The translations under genes were made by a program, and so were the position numbers. The notes below the pieces were generated by a model that made no database searches, was not told where the DNA came from, and was given only the letters and a program-made list of their open reading frames with translations. A DNA stretch of 43,145 bases, taken from Nonomuraea longispora (GTDB lineage: Bacteria; Actinomycetota; Actinomycetes; Streptosporangiales; Streptosporangiaceae). Location: contig NZ_SMJZ01000061.1 in assembly GCF_004348345.1 (NCBI RefSeq), positions 1 through 43,145 of the forward strand. Direction: 5' to 3'. Of the stretch, positions 1 through 7,979 are shown piece by piece (the stretch's first letter is position 1; the number at the start of each line of letters is the position of its first letter).

Positions 1-1090
1 CCCCCAGTTGCGAATACACCGCCACCCGCCCCCCGTGCGACTCCACGATCTGGCGGACGATGGCCAGGCCCAGCCCCGTGTGGCGGTCGCGGCGGCTGGC
101 CTCGCCTCGCCAGAAACGGTCGAACACGCGCTGCTGGTCCGCCTCTCCCAGCCCGGGCCCGTCGTCGCGGACCGCCACCCACAACCAGCCGTCCGCCCGA
201 CCCGCCGCCACGCGGATCGTGCCGCCCGGCGGCGACAAGCGCACGGCGTTGGAGAGCAGGTTGGCCACGGCGCGGCGCAGCGCGTCGGAGTCGCCGGTCA
301 TCTCCAGGCCGGCGCCCAGGTCGCGGGTGATCCGCACGTGGCGGGCCGCGGCCGGGGTGGCGTGCTCCTCGCACGCCTCCGCCGCCACCCTGGCCAGGTC
401 CAGATCGGCGTCGGCGAACGCCGTGCCCTGACGCCTCGCGCTGGCCAGCAGGTCCTCGACGAGCCTGGTCATGCGGGTGGTCGCGCGGTCCACGATGGCC
501 ACGGCCCTGGTGCGCTCCTCGTCGCTGGCGTCGGGCGCGGACAGTACGGCGTCCACGTTCGCCCGGATGATCGTCAGCGGGCTGCGCAGCTCGTGCGAGG
601 CGTCGTCGATGAGCTGGCGCTGCGCGCTGAACGCCTCCTCCAGCCGGTCGAGCATGGTGTCGATGGTGTCGGCCAGGTCCTTGAGCTCGTCGCGCGGCCC
701 GTCCAGCTTGATGCGCCGGGTCAGGTCGGTCGCCTGGATCTCCTCCGTGGTGCGGGTGATCGACCTGACCGGACGCAGCACGCGGCCGGCCAGCACCCAG
801 CCGATGCCCAGGCTGGCGAGATAGAGGCCGACGAGCGTGACCAGCGAATAGTCGCGCAGCGTGGCCAGCGTCTTGACGTTGACCGCGTTCTCCACCTCCT
901 GGACGAAGACGACCTCGCGCCTGCCCAGGTACTGGTCTCCCGAGTAGGCCTTGGCGTACTCGGTGGTGTAGGGGCGTTGTTCGGTGGATTTCGAGACGGC
1001 GACGTAGATGCCGCCGAGCACGAGCGCGGCCAGCACGAACAGCAGCCCGGAGTAGAGCACCGTGAGCCGGAAGCGGATGGTGTGGATCAT
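1..1090 (-). CDS. Sensor histidine kinase, C-terminus cut by window edge
   Basis: This is a membrane sensor kinase that should phosphorylate the response regulator encoded just upstream. Reading from the ATG at 1090 (ATGA overlap with the regulator stop) gives about 363 residues with no stop before the window edge. A membrane segment lies near residues 10-32, a short extracytoplasmic loop of about 48 residues near 33-80, and a second membrane segment near 81-103, followed by a HAMP-like linker. The H-box DASHELRSPLT places the phospho-accepting His at about 166. The N-box NLLSNAVRLSPPGG, the DDGPG motif and the TGLGLAIV box complete the ATPase domain, so only a few C-terminal residues are missing. 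The sensed signal is unknown. The loop is small, and the protease and secreted peptide of the same operon are possible partners (inference). Confidence 0.95.
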   Translation of the reverse strand, partial: MIHTIRFRLTVLYSGLLFVLAALVLGGIYVAVSKSTEQRPYTTEYAKAYSGDQYLGRREVVFVQEVENAVNVKTLATLRDYSLVTLVGLYLASLGIGWVLAGRVLRPVRSITRTTEEIQATDLTRRIKLDGPRDELKDLADTIDTMLDRLEEAFSAQRQLIDDASHELRSPLTIIRANVDAVLSAPDASDEERTRAVAIVDRATTRMTRLVEDLLASARRQGTAFADADLDLARVAAEACEEHATPAAARHVRITRDLGAGLEMTGDSDALRRAVANLLSNAVRLSPPGGTIRVAAGRADGWLWVAVRDDGPGLGEADQQRVFDRFWRGEASRRDRHTGLGLAIVRQIVESHGGRVAVYSQLG

Positions 1091-1752
1091 GTCGGCTCCT
1101 TGAGCCGGTAACCCCGGCTGATCACCGTCTCGATGAGGCCGTCCTCCTGGAGCTTGCGCCGCAGGTTGCCGACCGTGACGCGCACGGTGTTGGTGAACGG
1201 GTCGGCGTGCTCGTCCCAGACGTGCTCCAGCAGTTCCTCGCTGGACACCACGTGGCCCGGCCTGGTCATCAGGTAGTGCAGCACTCCGTACTCCTTGGGG
1301 GTGAGCGCCAGCGACCTGCCGTCCAGCGACACCTCCAGCCTGGCCGTGTCGATGCGCAGCCCGCCCACCTCCAGCACGGAGGTGCCGCCGACGCTCTCCC
1401 TGCGCAGCAGCGCCCGCACCCGGGCCAGCAGCTCGGGGAAGGCGAACGGCTTGACCAGGTAGTCGTCCGCCCCCTCGTCGAGCCCGCGCACGCGGTCGTC
1501 GAGCCGGTCGCGGGCGGTCACCATGATGATCCGCACCCCCTGCCCCGCCGCGCGGACGGTGCGGCAGAGCTGGAAGCCGTCGCCACCGGGCAGGTTCAGG
1601 TCGAGCAGGACCAGGTCGTACGTGTTGACCTGCAACTTCTCGTTGGCGGACGGCGCGTCGTAGGCCACGTCCACCGCGTAACCGGCGCGGACGAGGCCGA
1701 CCCGCAACGCATCGACCAGGTCCTCCTCGTCCTCCACCACGAGCAGTCGCAT
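1087..1752 (-). CDS. OmpR/PhoB-family response regulator
   Basis: This 221-residue DNA-binding response regulator is the cognate partner of the adjacent kinase. The receiver domain (about 1-115) has the acidic pocket VEDEED, the phospho-acceptor Asp51 in LVLLDLNLPGGDG and the conserved Lys in DDYLVKPF. A winged-helix effector domain follows (about 125-219), with the typical NTVRVTVGNLRRKL recognition region and a final SRGYRL wing. It starts 10 bp after the protease stop and ends in an ATGA overlap with the kinase gene, so both are co-expressed from the MoxR operon. Its target genes are not visible. Autoregulation of the operon is likely for this family but is not shown by the sequence. Confidence 0.96.
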   Translation of the reverse strand: MRLLVVEDEEDLVDALRVGLVRAGYAVDVAYDAPSANEKLQVNTYDLVLLDLNLPGGDGFQLCRTVRAAGQGVRIIMVTARDRLDDRVRGLDEGADDYLVKPFAFPELLARVRALLRRESVGGTSVLEVGGLRIDTARLEVSLDGRSLALTPKEYGVLHYLMTRPGHVVSSEELLEHVWDEHADPFTNTVRVTVGNLRRKLQEDGLIETVISRGYRLKEPT

Positions 1753-1762
1753 GCTTTCGACC

Positions 1763-2800
1763 CTAATTTCGCATGAGGCGTTCCGCGATGGGCGCGGCCC
1801 GGTCGATGGGGATGGCGAAACCGATGCCGATGTTCCCGCCCCCTCGCCCGGCCGCGATGGCGGTGTTCACCCCCACGACCTCGCCCCGGTCGTTCACCAG
1901 CGGCCCACCCGAGTTGCCCGGGTTGATGGACGCGTCCGTCTGCACGGCCGTACGCTGGGCCCCGCCCAGCCGTACCTCCCTGTCCAGGGCGCTGACGATG
2001 CCCGCCGTGACCGTGCCGGACAACCCCAGCGGCGAGCCGATGGCCAGCACCCGGTCACCGACGGACAGATCGGACGAGCGGCCGAGGGTGGCGGGCGTCA
2101 GCTCACCCGGGCGGTCGGCCACCAGCACGGCCAGGTCCTCGTCGTCGTCCGCGCCGACCACGCGGGCGCTCAGCCTGCGGCCGTCGTTCAGCACCACGGT
2201 CGCCATGCCGCTCGCGCCCACCACGTGCGCGTTGGTGAGGATGTGGCCGCTCCCGTCCACCACGAAGCCGGACCCGCCCCGGCTGCCGGCCTCCACGGAG
2301 ACCACGCTGGGAAGCACCCGCGCCGCCGTCGCGCTCAACCCGGTCAGACCGGACGACGGCGCGGGCGCGACCCGCGGCAGGGCCGCGACGGGGGCCGGCT
2401 CGGACACCCCGGAGAGCCGGGCCCCCGCCACTCCCGCCGCCCCGCCGGCGAGCGCCGCGACGAGCGCGGCGACCACCAGCAGGCGTCCTCTGGGCGCCAC
2501 CGCGCCCTGCCCGTGCCGCGTCCCCGGCGCCGGCGGCTGTCCCTGCACGGGGAGCCCCTGCGTGCCGAGCTGTCCCCGGATGAGCGGCTGTCCCTGGGCG
2601 GGCAACCGCCCCTGCGTGGCAAGCCCCTGCGCAAAGGGGCCCTGCGCGGGCCGTGGCTCCAGGATGGGCGGCGGCTGCGCGGGAGGCTGCCGCGGAGGCG
2701 GTGGCCCCGGCACGGGTGGCGGCCCCTGGACGAGCTCCTGGGGCCCGCCGAGCGGCACCGTACGGAACTCCGGCCCGCTCGGCCGGCCGAGGCCCTTCAC
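1763..2800 (-). CDS. Membrane-anchored HtrA-type serine protease without PDZ domain
   Basis: This is an S1C trypsin-like protease of 345 residues. The start is the GTG at 2800, which forms a GTGA overlap with the VWA stop; a longer frame to 2881 would overlap the VWA gene. Residues 1-104 are a cytoplasmic Pro/Gln/Gly-rich tail with imperfect QG-containing repeats, followed by one membrane segment at about 105-128. The extracellular catalytic domain shows the triad His192 (LTNAHVVGAS), Asp222 (DDDEDLAVL) and Ser297 (INPGNSGGPLV). The protein ends soon after the protease fold, so the C-terminal PDZ domain usual in HtrA/DegP is absent. Position between the VWA and two-component genes suggests a role in envelope stress sensing or processing of a secreted partner (inference). 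The mycobacterial MprAB-PepD system is a loose precedent for a kinase/regulator/HtrA set. Confidence 0.93.
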   Translation of the reverse strand: MKGLGRPSGPEFRTVPLGGPQELVQGPPPVPGPPPPRQPPAQPPPILEPRPAQGPFAQGLATQGRLPAQGQPLIRGQLGTQGLPVQGQPPAPGTRHGQGAVAPRGRLLVVAALVAALAGGAAGVAGARLSGVSEPAPVAALPRVAPAPSSGLTGLSATAARVLPSVVSVEAGSRGGSGFVVDGSGHILTNAHVVGASGMATVVLNDGRRLSARVVGADDDEDLAVLVADRPGELTPATLGRSSDLSVGDRVLAIGSPLGLSGTVTAGIVSALDREVRLGGAQRTAVQTDASINPGNSGGPLVNDRGEVVGVNTAIAAGRGGGNIGIGFAIPIDRAAPIAERLMRN

Positions 2801-3738
2801 GGCAACCTCGAGAACCACACCATCGACGTCACCGCCGCGATCAGTCCGGACATCAGCCCCGCCGCCACGAACCACTGCCATACCTCCTGCTGCTCGGTGC
2901 GGTAGCCGACCGAGGTGCCGATGTCCTCGTACACCGCCTGCAGCTCGCTGCCGCTGGCCGCCTCGTAGAACCCGCCGCCCGCCGACTCGGCCAGCCCGCG
3001 CAGGGCGGGGCCGTCCACCGGCACAGGGACCTCCTGGCCGGAGAGGCTGATGGTGCCGTCCGCGGTGCCGTAGGCGATGGTGGTGACCGGGACGCCTCTC
3101 GACTGCGCCTCAGCCGCCGCGTCGTTCAGCGTGCGGCCGGTCGTGTTGGAGCCGTCCGACAGCAGCACGATGTGCGCGGGCGGCGCCTCCTCGTCCGAGT
3201 CGAGCGCGGCGACGGCCTCCAGCGAGGAGTAGACGGCCTCGCCGATGGCGGTGCCCGAGGCCGTGCTGAGCCGGTCGAGCGCGCTCAGCACCGCCTGCCG
3301 GTCCGTGGTCGGCGGCACCGCCACGGAGGCCGACGACGAGAACGACACCAGTCCCAGGTTGAACCTCTCAGGCAGGCCCTCCACGAACTGCCTGGCCGCC
3401 TGCCGGGCCACCGAGAACCGGTCGGGGTTGACGTCGGTGGCGCTCATCGACGCCGACACGTCGAACGCCACCATGATCGTGGCTCGTTCCCTCGGCACCT
3501 GCACCTCGGCCGTCGGCCTGGCGAAGCCCACGACCGCCAGCGCGAACATGAGCAGCAGCGCCGACGCCGGAACATGCCTGCGCCACCCCGGGCTCCTCGG
3601 AGCCACCCGGTCGAGCAGGTCGAGGTTGGTGAAACGGACGGCGTACGCGCTGCGCCGCAGCGACATGAGCACGTAGGCGACGGCGAGCAGCGCCACGGGG
3701 ATGAGCAGCAGCAACCAGACGGGCGAGATCAGCCTCAC
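2797..3738 (-). CDS. VWA-domain membrane protein (BatA-like)
   Basis: This 313-residue protein has two N-terminal membrane segments (about 4-24 and 56-73), a von Willebrand factor A domain (about 86-280) and a C-terminal membrane segment (about 288-308). The MIDAS metal site is complete: Asp93, Ser95 and Ser97 in DVSASM, Thr163 in SGTAIGEAV, and Asp195 in LLSDGSN. Such proteins follow moxR and DUF58 genes and are thought to work as a MoxR-VWA chaperone or metal-insertion pair at the membrane (family knowledge). Four-base overlaps with the DUF58 gene before it and the protease after it show tight coupling. The substrate is unknown. Confidence 0.95.
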   Translation of the reverse strand: MRLISPVWLLLLIPVALLAVAYVLMSLRRSAYAVRFTNLDLLDRVAPRSPGWRRHVPASALLLMFALAVVGFARPTAEVQVPRERATIMVAFDVSASMSATDVNPDRFSVARQAARQFVEGLPERFNLGLVSFSSSASVAVPPTTDRQAVLSALDRLSTASGTAIGEAVYSSLEAVAALDSDEEAPPAHIVLLSDGSNTTGRTLNDAAAEAQSRGVPVTTIAYGTADGTISLSGQEVPVPVDGPALRGLAESAGGGFYEAASGSELQAVYEDIGTSVGYRTEQQEVWQWFVAAGLMSGLIAAVTSMVWFSRLP

Positions 3739-4697
3739 GCCACATCACCTCCTGTGCCGGGCGTGCCGCCACCACGGGCGGGCGACATCGGGCTCGGGGC
3801 CAGCGCGGCCAGGCGGCGCTGGCGCATGACGTGCTGAACCAGGTCACGCACCCAGTCCCGGTCCGTACGCAGCCGCAGGTGGGCGGCTCCGGCCCGGCGC
3901 AGCGCCCGCGCGATGGCGTCGCGCTGCCCGGCCGCCGCCTCCGCGTACCGGCGGCGCAGCCGGGCGCTGCCGGTGGCGACCTCGCGCCGCCGTCCCGTCT
4001 CCGGGTCGATCAGCGTGAGGATCCCCACGTCCGGCAGGGTCAGCTCGCGCGGGTCGACCACCTCCACGGCCAGGACCTGGTGTCTGGCGGCGAGCCTGCG
4101 CAGCGGCGGCTCCCACGTCTCGGGCGCGTCCAGGTAGTCGGACACGACCACGACCAGGCCGCGCCGCCGTACGACCCGGGCGAGCTGTTCCGCCGCGACG
4201 CCGAGCAACGGCTCGGCCACCCCCGGCGGGGTGCGCGGCAGCGCGAACGCCGCCTGCAGCAGCGCCATCAGGTGCGGCCGGCCCGTCCTGGCGGGCAGCG
4301 TCCTGACGCCGCCGCCGTGCAGCAGGTGGGTGCCGATGCGGTTGCCGGTCCGCTGGGTGAGGAAGCCGACCGCCGCCAGCGCGGACAGGGCGAGTTCCCG
4401 CTTCTCCAGCACCGCGGTCCCGAAGTCCATGCTCGCGGTGACGTCGAGCAGGGCCCACATCTCCAACTCCCGGTCGGCGACCAGCTCCCGCACGTGGGGC
4501 TCGTTGGTGCGGGCGGTGACGTTCCAGTCCATCCGCCGCACGTCGTCCCCCGGCTGGTACGGCCGCGACTCCGCGGGCTCGCTCCCGGGACCTGGCACCA
4601 GGCCGAGGTGTTCGCCCTGGAGCAGTCCATCCAGCCTCCTGGTGATCGTCAGTTCGAGCCTGCGCAGCGCGGGCTCCGCGATCAGGTACGGCTTCAT
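3735..4697 (-). CDS. DUF58 protein of the MoxR-VWA module
   Basis: This 320-residue soluble protein has the DUF58 hallmark YQPGDDVRRMDWNVTAR near residue 60, followed by a VWA-like fold (LLDVTASMDFG near 105). No signal peptide or membrane segment is seen, so it is probably cytoplasmic or membrane-peripheral. DUF58 proteins nearly always sit between a moxR and a VWA gene, as here, and probably bridge the AAA+ ATPase to its membrane partner (family knowledge plus inference). The gene overlaps both neighbours by 4 bp. The C-terminus is Pro/Gly-rich and looks disordered. Confidence 0.94.
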   Translation of the reverse strand: MKPYLIAEPALRRLELTITRRLDGLLQGEHLGLVPGPGSEPAESRPYQPGDDVRRMDWNVTARTNEPHVRELVADRELEMWALLDVTASMDFGTAVLEKRELALSALAAVGFLTQRTGNRIGTHLLHGGGVRTLPARTGRPHLMALLQAAFALPRTPPGVAEPLLGVAAEQLARVVRRRGLVVVVSDYLDAPETWEPPLRRLAARHQVLAVEVVDPRELTLPDVGILTLIDPETGRRREVATGSARLRRRYAEAAAGQRDAIARALRRAGAAHLRLRTDRDWVRDLVQHVMRQRRLAALAPSPMSPARGGGTPGTGGDVA

Positions 4698-5704
4698 GCC
4701 ACCGCGTCCTGCCGCACCGATCCCTGCCGCGCCGATTCCTGTTGGGGCGCGATGAGGGGCAGCGGCACGGTGGCCAGCACCCGGTCCACGATCTGCCGGG
4801 GCTCGACCCCGTCGGCCAGCGCGTCGAAGGAGAGCACCAGCCGGTGCGCCATCACGTCGTGCGCCAGGTCGCGTACGTCCTCCGGCAGCACGTAGCCGCG
4901 CCCCCTCACGAGCGCCAGCGCCCTGGCGGCCGCCAGCAGGCCGAGCGTGGCCCTGGGGCTGGCCCCGAACGCCAGCAGCCTGCGTACGTCCTGCACCCCG
5001 TACCGGTCGGGGTCGCGGGTGGCGTAGACGAGGCGGACGGCGTACTCGGCGATGGCGTGGTGCACGAAGACCTCATCGGCCCGCCGCTGGAGCGCGAGAA
5101 CCTGCGCCGGGTCGAGGACGGCGGTCGGCTCGGGCGGGTCCACGCTCATGCGGTAGACGATCGCCAGCTCCTCCGATTCGCTGGGATAGCCCACGTCGAT
5201 CTTCATGAGGAAGCGGTCGCGCTGCGCCTCGGGCAGGTGGTAGACGCCCTCCGACTCGATGGGGTTCTGGGTGGCCAGCACCAGGAACGGCCTCGGCACA
5301 TCGTGGGTGACGCCGCCGATGCTGACCTGCCGCTCGGCCATGATTTCCAGCAGGGCGGACTGCACCTTGGCGGGCGCCCGGTTGATCTCGTCGGCGAGCA
5401 GCAGGTTCACCATGACGGGGCCCAGCTCGATGTCGAACGACTCGGTCGAGGGCCGGTAGATCCGCGTGCCGATGATGTCGGACGGCACCAGGTCGGGCGT
5501 GAACTGGATGCGGGCGAACGTCCCTCCGACCACGCTCGCCGTAGTCTCGGCGGCCAGTGTCTTGGCGATGCCCGGCACGCCTTCGAGCAGGCAGTGCCCC
5601 TTGGCGATGACCGCGACGAGCAGCCGCTCGACCATGTGGTCCTGGCCGACGATCACCCGCTTGACCTCGAAGAGCGCGCGTTCGAGCAGTGCGGGGTCGA
5701 TCAT
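4694..5704 (-). CDS. MoxR-family AAA+ ATPase
   Basis: This 336-residue AAA+ ATPase has Walker A GVPGIAKT at residues 42-49, Walker B LLLADEINRAPAK, sensor I in LATQNPIE and a C-terminal lid domain. MoxR ATPases act as chaperones that help assemble or activate complexes together with VWA proteins. Its start codon overlaps the stop of the upstream 48-residue secreted peptide (ATGA), so translation of the ATPase is probably coupled to the peptide. The C-terminus is Gln/Arg-rich and overlaps the DUF58 start by 4 bp. Function in this organism is unknown beyond the module type. Confidence 0.96.
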   Translation of the reverse strand: MIDPALLERALFEVKRVIVGQDHMVERLLVAVIAKGHCLLEGVPGIAKTLAAETTASVVGGTFARIQFTPDLVPSDIIGTRIYRPSTESFDIELGPVMVNLLLADEINRAPAKVQSALLEIMAERQVSIGGVTHDVPRPFLVLATQNPIESEGVYHLPEAQRDRFLMKIDVGYPSESEELAIVYRMSVDPPEPTAVLDPAQVLALQRRADEVFVHHAIAEYAVRLVYATRDPDRYGVQDVRRLLAFGASPRATLGLLAAARALALVRGRGYVLPEDVRDLAHDVMAHRLVLSFDALADGVEPRQIVDRVLATVPLPLIAPQQESARQGSVRQDAVA

Positions 5705-5847
5705 GGCTGCACGACCTTGTCGGGGCAGTTGTCCACGACCAGCCGCAGTTCCGACGCGGTCGGCTCAGGTTGGGCGAATGCGGCGCTCCCCGTCATGAGC
5801 ACCGCGCCCGCGGCGAGCAGCACAAGAGCGAAACGTGATGTACGCAT
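5701..5847 (-). CDS. Small secreted peptide heading the MoxR operon
   Basis: This 48-residue ORF starts at the ATG at 5847, with a purine-rich ribosome site (CGAGGG) a few bases upstream. It ends in TGA at 5701 that overlaps the MoxR start as ATGA. The protein begins MRTSRFALVLLAAGAVLMTG, a clear Sec signal peptide with an AFA-Q cleavage site near residue 25. The mature part would be about 24 residues, rich in Pro, Asp and Val with a single Cys in DNCPDK. The 4-bp coupling, the ribosome site and the textbook signal peptide argue that it is real and not a chance ORF. I do not recognise a family. It could be a signalling peptide, a substrate of the operon's protease, or a remnant of a larger protein (all inference). 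Confidence 0.72.
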   Translation of the reverse strand: MRTSRFALVLLAAGAVLMTGSAAFAQPEPTASELRLVVDNCPDKVVQP

Positions 5848-5860
5848 GGTTACCCTCGTC

Positions 5861-5890
5861 CCTCGTATGGCCGTTTATCGGCTTACGAGG
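5861..5890 (-). promoter_or_regulatory. Predicted leader hairpin before the peptide start
   Basis: CCTCGTA at 5861-5867 and TACGAGG at 5884-5890 are exact inverted repeats, with an inner GCC/GGC pair and a small A-rich loop. The hairpin would lie 14 bases upstream of the secreted-peptide ATG, immediately before the purine-rich ribosome site. It could be an mRNA leader structure affecting translation, or an operator read as DNA; sequence alone cannot separate these. Confidence 0.4.
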
Positions 5891-6001
5891 CATGTCATCA
5901 GGCAACCGCGAAAACCCGCGTAACCCCCGCCTTTACACGATTTTTCGGTCAGCCAGGCCGTCACGAATGGCCACGGAGCCGGGCAAGAATGCGCGCGTCA
6001 C

Positions 6002-6029
6002 GGCGGTGAGGCGGTGAGGCGGTGAGGCG
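6002..6029. repeat. 8-bp tandem repeat, three perfect copies
   Basis: GGCGGTGA occurs three times head to tail (6002-6009, 6010-6017, 6018-6025), followed by a partial GGCG. It lies about 155 bp upstream of the secreted-peptide start. It could be a neutral slippage tract or a site of length variation between strains. Confidence 0.8.
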
Positions 6030-6058
6030 TCTCCCTGGAAGGCCGCAGCACACGGCGG

Positions 6059-6109
6059 CGGGTGGGGCTCAGACGGCATGCCGTAAAACAACACCGCCCA
6101 CCCCACCCG
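6059..6109 (-). terminator. Probable terminator hairpin after glyQS
   Basis: CGGGTGGGG at 6059-6067 pairs exactly with CCCCACCCG at 6101-6109. Inside the loop is a perfect 12-bp palindrome, ACGGCATGCCGT at 6073-6084. The structure lies about 40 bp past the glyQS stop. No U-tract follows, which is common for actinomycete terminators. The inner palindrome could alternatively be a protein-binding site. Confidence 0.5.
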
Positions 6110-6149
6110 AACGCAGACCAGCGGACACGCACCTACCGAAGTACGGCGG

Positions 6150-7535
6150 TCAGTCGTTCAGGTGCTGGCGCAGGTAGGCGTCGACGCCGTCGATGGAGAT
6201 GCGCTCCTGGGCCATGGAGTCACGCTCGCGGATGGTCACCGCGTTGTCCTCCAGGGTGTCGAAGTCGACGGTGATGCAGAACGGCGTGCCGATCTCGTCC
6301 TGGCGGCGGTAGCGGCGGCCGATGGCGCCGGCGTCGTCGAACTCGACGTTCCACCGGCGGCGCAGCTGCGCGGCCAGGTCGCGTGCCTTCGGCGACAGGT
6401 CGGCGTTGCGCGAGAGCGGCAGCACCGCGGCCTTGACCGGGGCGAGCCGGTGGTCGAGCCGCATGACCGTGCGCTTCTCCATGACGCCCTTGGCGTTGGG
6501 CGCCTCGTCCTCGCTGTAGGCGTCGATCAGGAAGGTCAGCGTGGCCCGGTCGACGCCGGCGGCCGGCTCGATGACGTAGGGGACGTAGCGCTCCCCGCTG
6601 TCCTGCTCGAAGAAGCTGAGGTCGGCGCCGGACGCCTTGGCGTGGGAGGTGAGGTCGAAGTCGGTGCGGTTGGCGATGCCTTCGAGCTCACCCCACTCGG
6701 AGCCGACGAAGTTGAAGCGGTATTCGACGTCGACGGTGCGCTTGGCGTAGTGGGACAACTTTTCCTGCGGGTGCTCGTAGAGACGCAGGTTGTCCTTGTT
6801 GATGCCGAGGTCGGAATACCACCGGAAGCGCTCGTCGATCCAGTATTGGTGCCATTCCTCGTCGGTGCCGGGCTTGACGAAGAACTCCATCTCCATCTGC
6901 TCGAACTCGCGGGTGCGGAAGATGAAGTTGCCCGGCGTGATCTCGTTGCGGAAGGACTTGCCGACCTGGCCGATGCCGAACGGGATCTTCTTGCGCGCCG
7001 ACTGCTGAACGTTGAGGTAGTTGATGAAGATGCCCTGCGCGGTCTCGGGGCGCAGCCAGGCCAGGCCCGACTCGTCCTCGACCGGGCCGAGGTAGGTCTT
7101 GAGCAGGCCGCTGAACTGCCGGGGCTCGGTGAAGGTGCCCTTGTTGCCGCAGTTGGGGCAGGTGATGTCGGCCAGGCCGCCCTCGGGTGTCTTGCCGTTC
7201 TTCTCTTCGTAGGCCTCGATCAGGTGGTCGGCCCTGAAACGCTTGTGGCAGGACAGGCACTCGGTCAGCGGGTCGGTGAAGGTGTCGACGTGGCCGCTGG
7301 CCCGCCACACCTCGGGCGCCAGGATGACGCAGGAGTCGAGGCCCACCACGTCGTCGCGCGACTGCACCATCGACAGCCACCACTGCCGCTTGACGTTGTT
7401 CTTCAGCTCGACGCCCAGTGGACCGTAGTCCCACGACGCGCGCAGTCCGCCGTAGATCTCGCTCGACGGGTAGACGAGCCCGCGGCGCTTGGCGAGGCTG
7501 ACGATGGTGTCCAGGACGTCGGTGCGTCGTGCCAT
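6150..7535 (-). CDS. glyQS: Glycyl-tRNA synthetase (class II, homodimeric type)
   Basis: This 461-residue enzyme charges tRNA-Gly in the cytoplasm. The N-terminus ([18 protein letters not shown] and the nearby SWDYGPLG) is the signature of the alpha2-type glycyl-tRNA synthetase found in actinobacteria and eukaryotes, in contrast to the two-subunit bacterial form. A zinc-binding insertion is visible as CLSCHKRF and CPNCGN (about residues 94-150). Class II motif 2 lies in the [19 protein letters not shown] region and a C-terminal anticodon-binding domain ends the protein. It is a single-gene unit with a hairpin after it. This is a housekeeping gene with no oddities. Confidence 0.98.
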   Translation of the reverse strand: MARRTDVLDTIVSLAKRRGLVYPSSEIYGGLRASWDYGPLGVELKNNVKRQWWLSMVQSRDDVVGLDSCVILAPEVWRASGHVDTFTDPLTECLSCHKRFRADHLIEAYEEKNGKTPEGGLADITCPNCGNKGTFTEPRQFSGLLKTYLGPVEDESGLAWLRPETAQGIFINYLNVQQSARKKIPFGIGQVGKSFRNEITPGNFIFRTREFEQMEMEFFVKPGTDEEWHQYWIDERFRWYSDLGINKDNLRLYEHPQEKLSHYAKRTVDVEYRFNFVGSEWGELEGIANRTDFDLTSHAKASGADLSFFEQDSGERYVPYVIEPAAGVDRATLTFLIDAYSEDEAPNAKGVMEKRTVMRLDHRLAPVKAAVLPLSRNADLSPKARDLAAQLRRRWNVEFDDAGAIGRRYRRQDEIGTPFCITVDFDTLEDNAVTIRERDSMAQERISIDGVDAYLRQHLND

Positions 7536-7629
7536 GTTGGTTGGTTCTCTTTCCGGCTGGAGGTCGGCGAGTGAAATCGGTGAGATCCCAGCTTAGGGGA
7601 CGCTCGAACGCCTTCGCGCGCGAGTATTG

Positions 7630-7917
7630 TTACGCGCCGTCCCGAACGTGAACGTCCTCATATGCGCTGGGTTCGTTGACCATGAGGATCATCAGCGGAT
7701 ACATCGTCATCCGCGCGGCGGAGAGCGCTCTGCGGTAGAAGCCGGCGCCCTCCCACTCGCTGACCAGCGCCCACAGGTTGGGCTCGTCGACCGAGCGGGC
7801 CAACCGGCCGCGCCGGTAGCCCGGCTGGGTGGCGAGCAGGTCGAGGATGGCGTGGCCCTGTTTGACGAAGTCCTGCGACTGGGACTCTGGAACGGAGTAT
7901 CGGATCACGGCGAGCAC
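7630..7917 (-). CDS. ABM-domain (dimeric alpha/beta barrel) small protein
   Basis: This 95-residue protein matches the antibiotic biosynthesis monooxygenase (ABM) fold. It has an N-terminal strand MLAVIRYSVP, a helix ending in LATQPGYRRGRL, then the WALVSEWEGAGFYRRAL segment typical of these ferredoxin-like barrels. Members are cofactor-free monooxygenases, heme-degrading enzymes or proteins of unknown function; none of the heme-ligand patterns is obvious here. It stands alone between glyQS and a divergent membrane-protein gene, so context gives no pathway. The function remains open. Confidence 0.8.
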   Translation of the reverse strand: MLAVIRYSVPESQSQDFVKQGHAILDLLATQPGYRRGRLARSVDEPNLWALVSEWEGAGFYRRALSAARMTMYPLMILMVNEPSAYEDVHVRDGA

Positions 7918-7979
7918 GCGACCAGCCTAGAGGCCCGTCCAGAAGCGCCGCGCCCGCGCGACACGCGTAGGCTCTTCCC

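Larger units (their letters stand above)
5848..6149. other. 302-bp intergenic region between glyQS and the MoxR operon
   Basis: This gap holds the leader hairpin at 5861-5890, an 8-bp tandem repeat at 6002-6029 and a long hairpin at 6059-6109 that follows glyQS. The promoter of the peptide-MoxR operon must lie here on the minus strand, but I see no convincing -35/-10 pair. No additional gene is supported. Confidence 0.6.

Noticed and set aside
1..1111. Plus-strand frames of up to 367 codons at the left edge.
   Set aside because: They are antisense to the histidine kinase, whose H, N and G boxes are intact.
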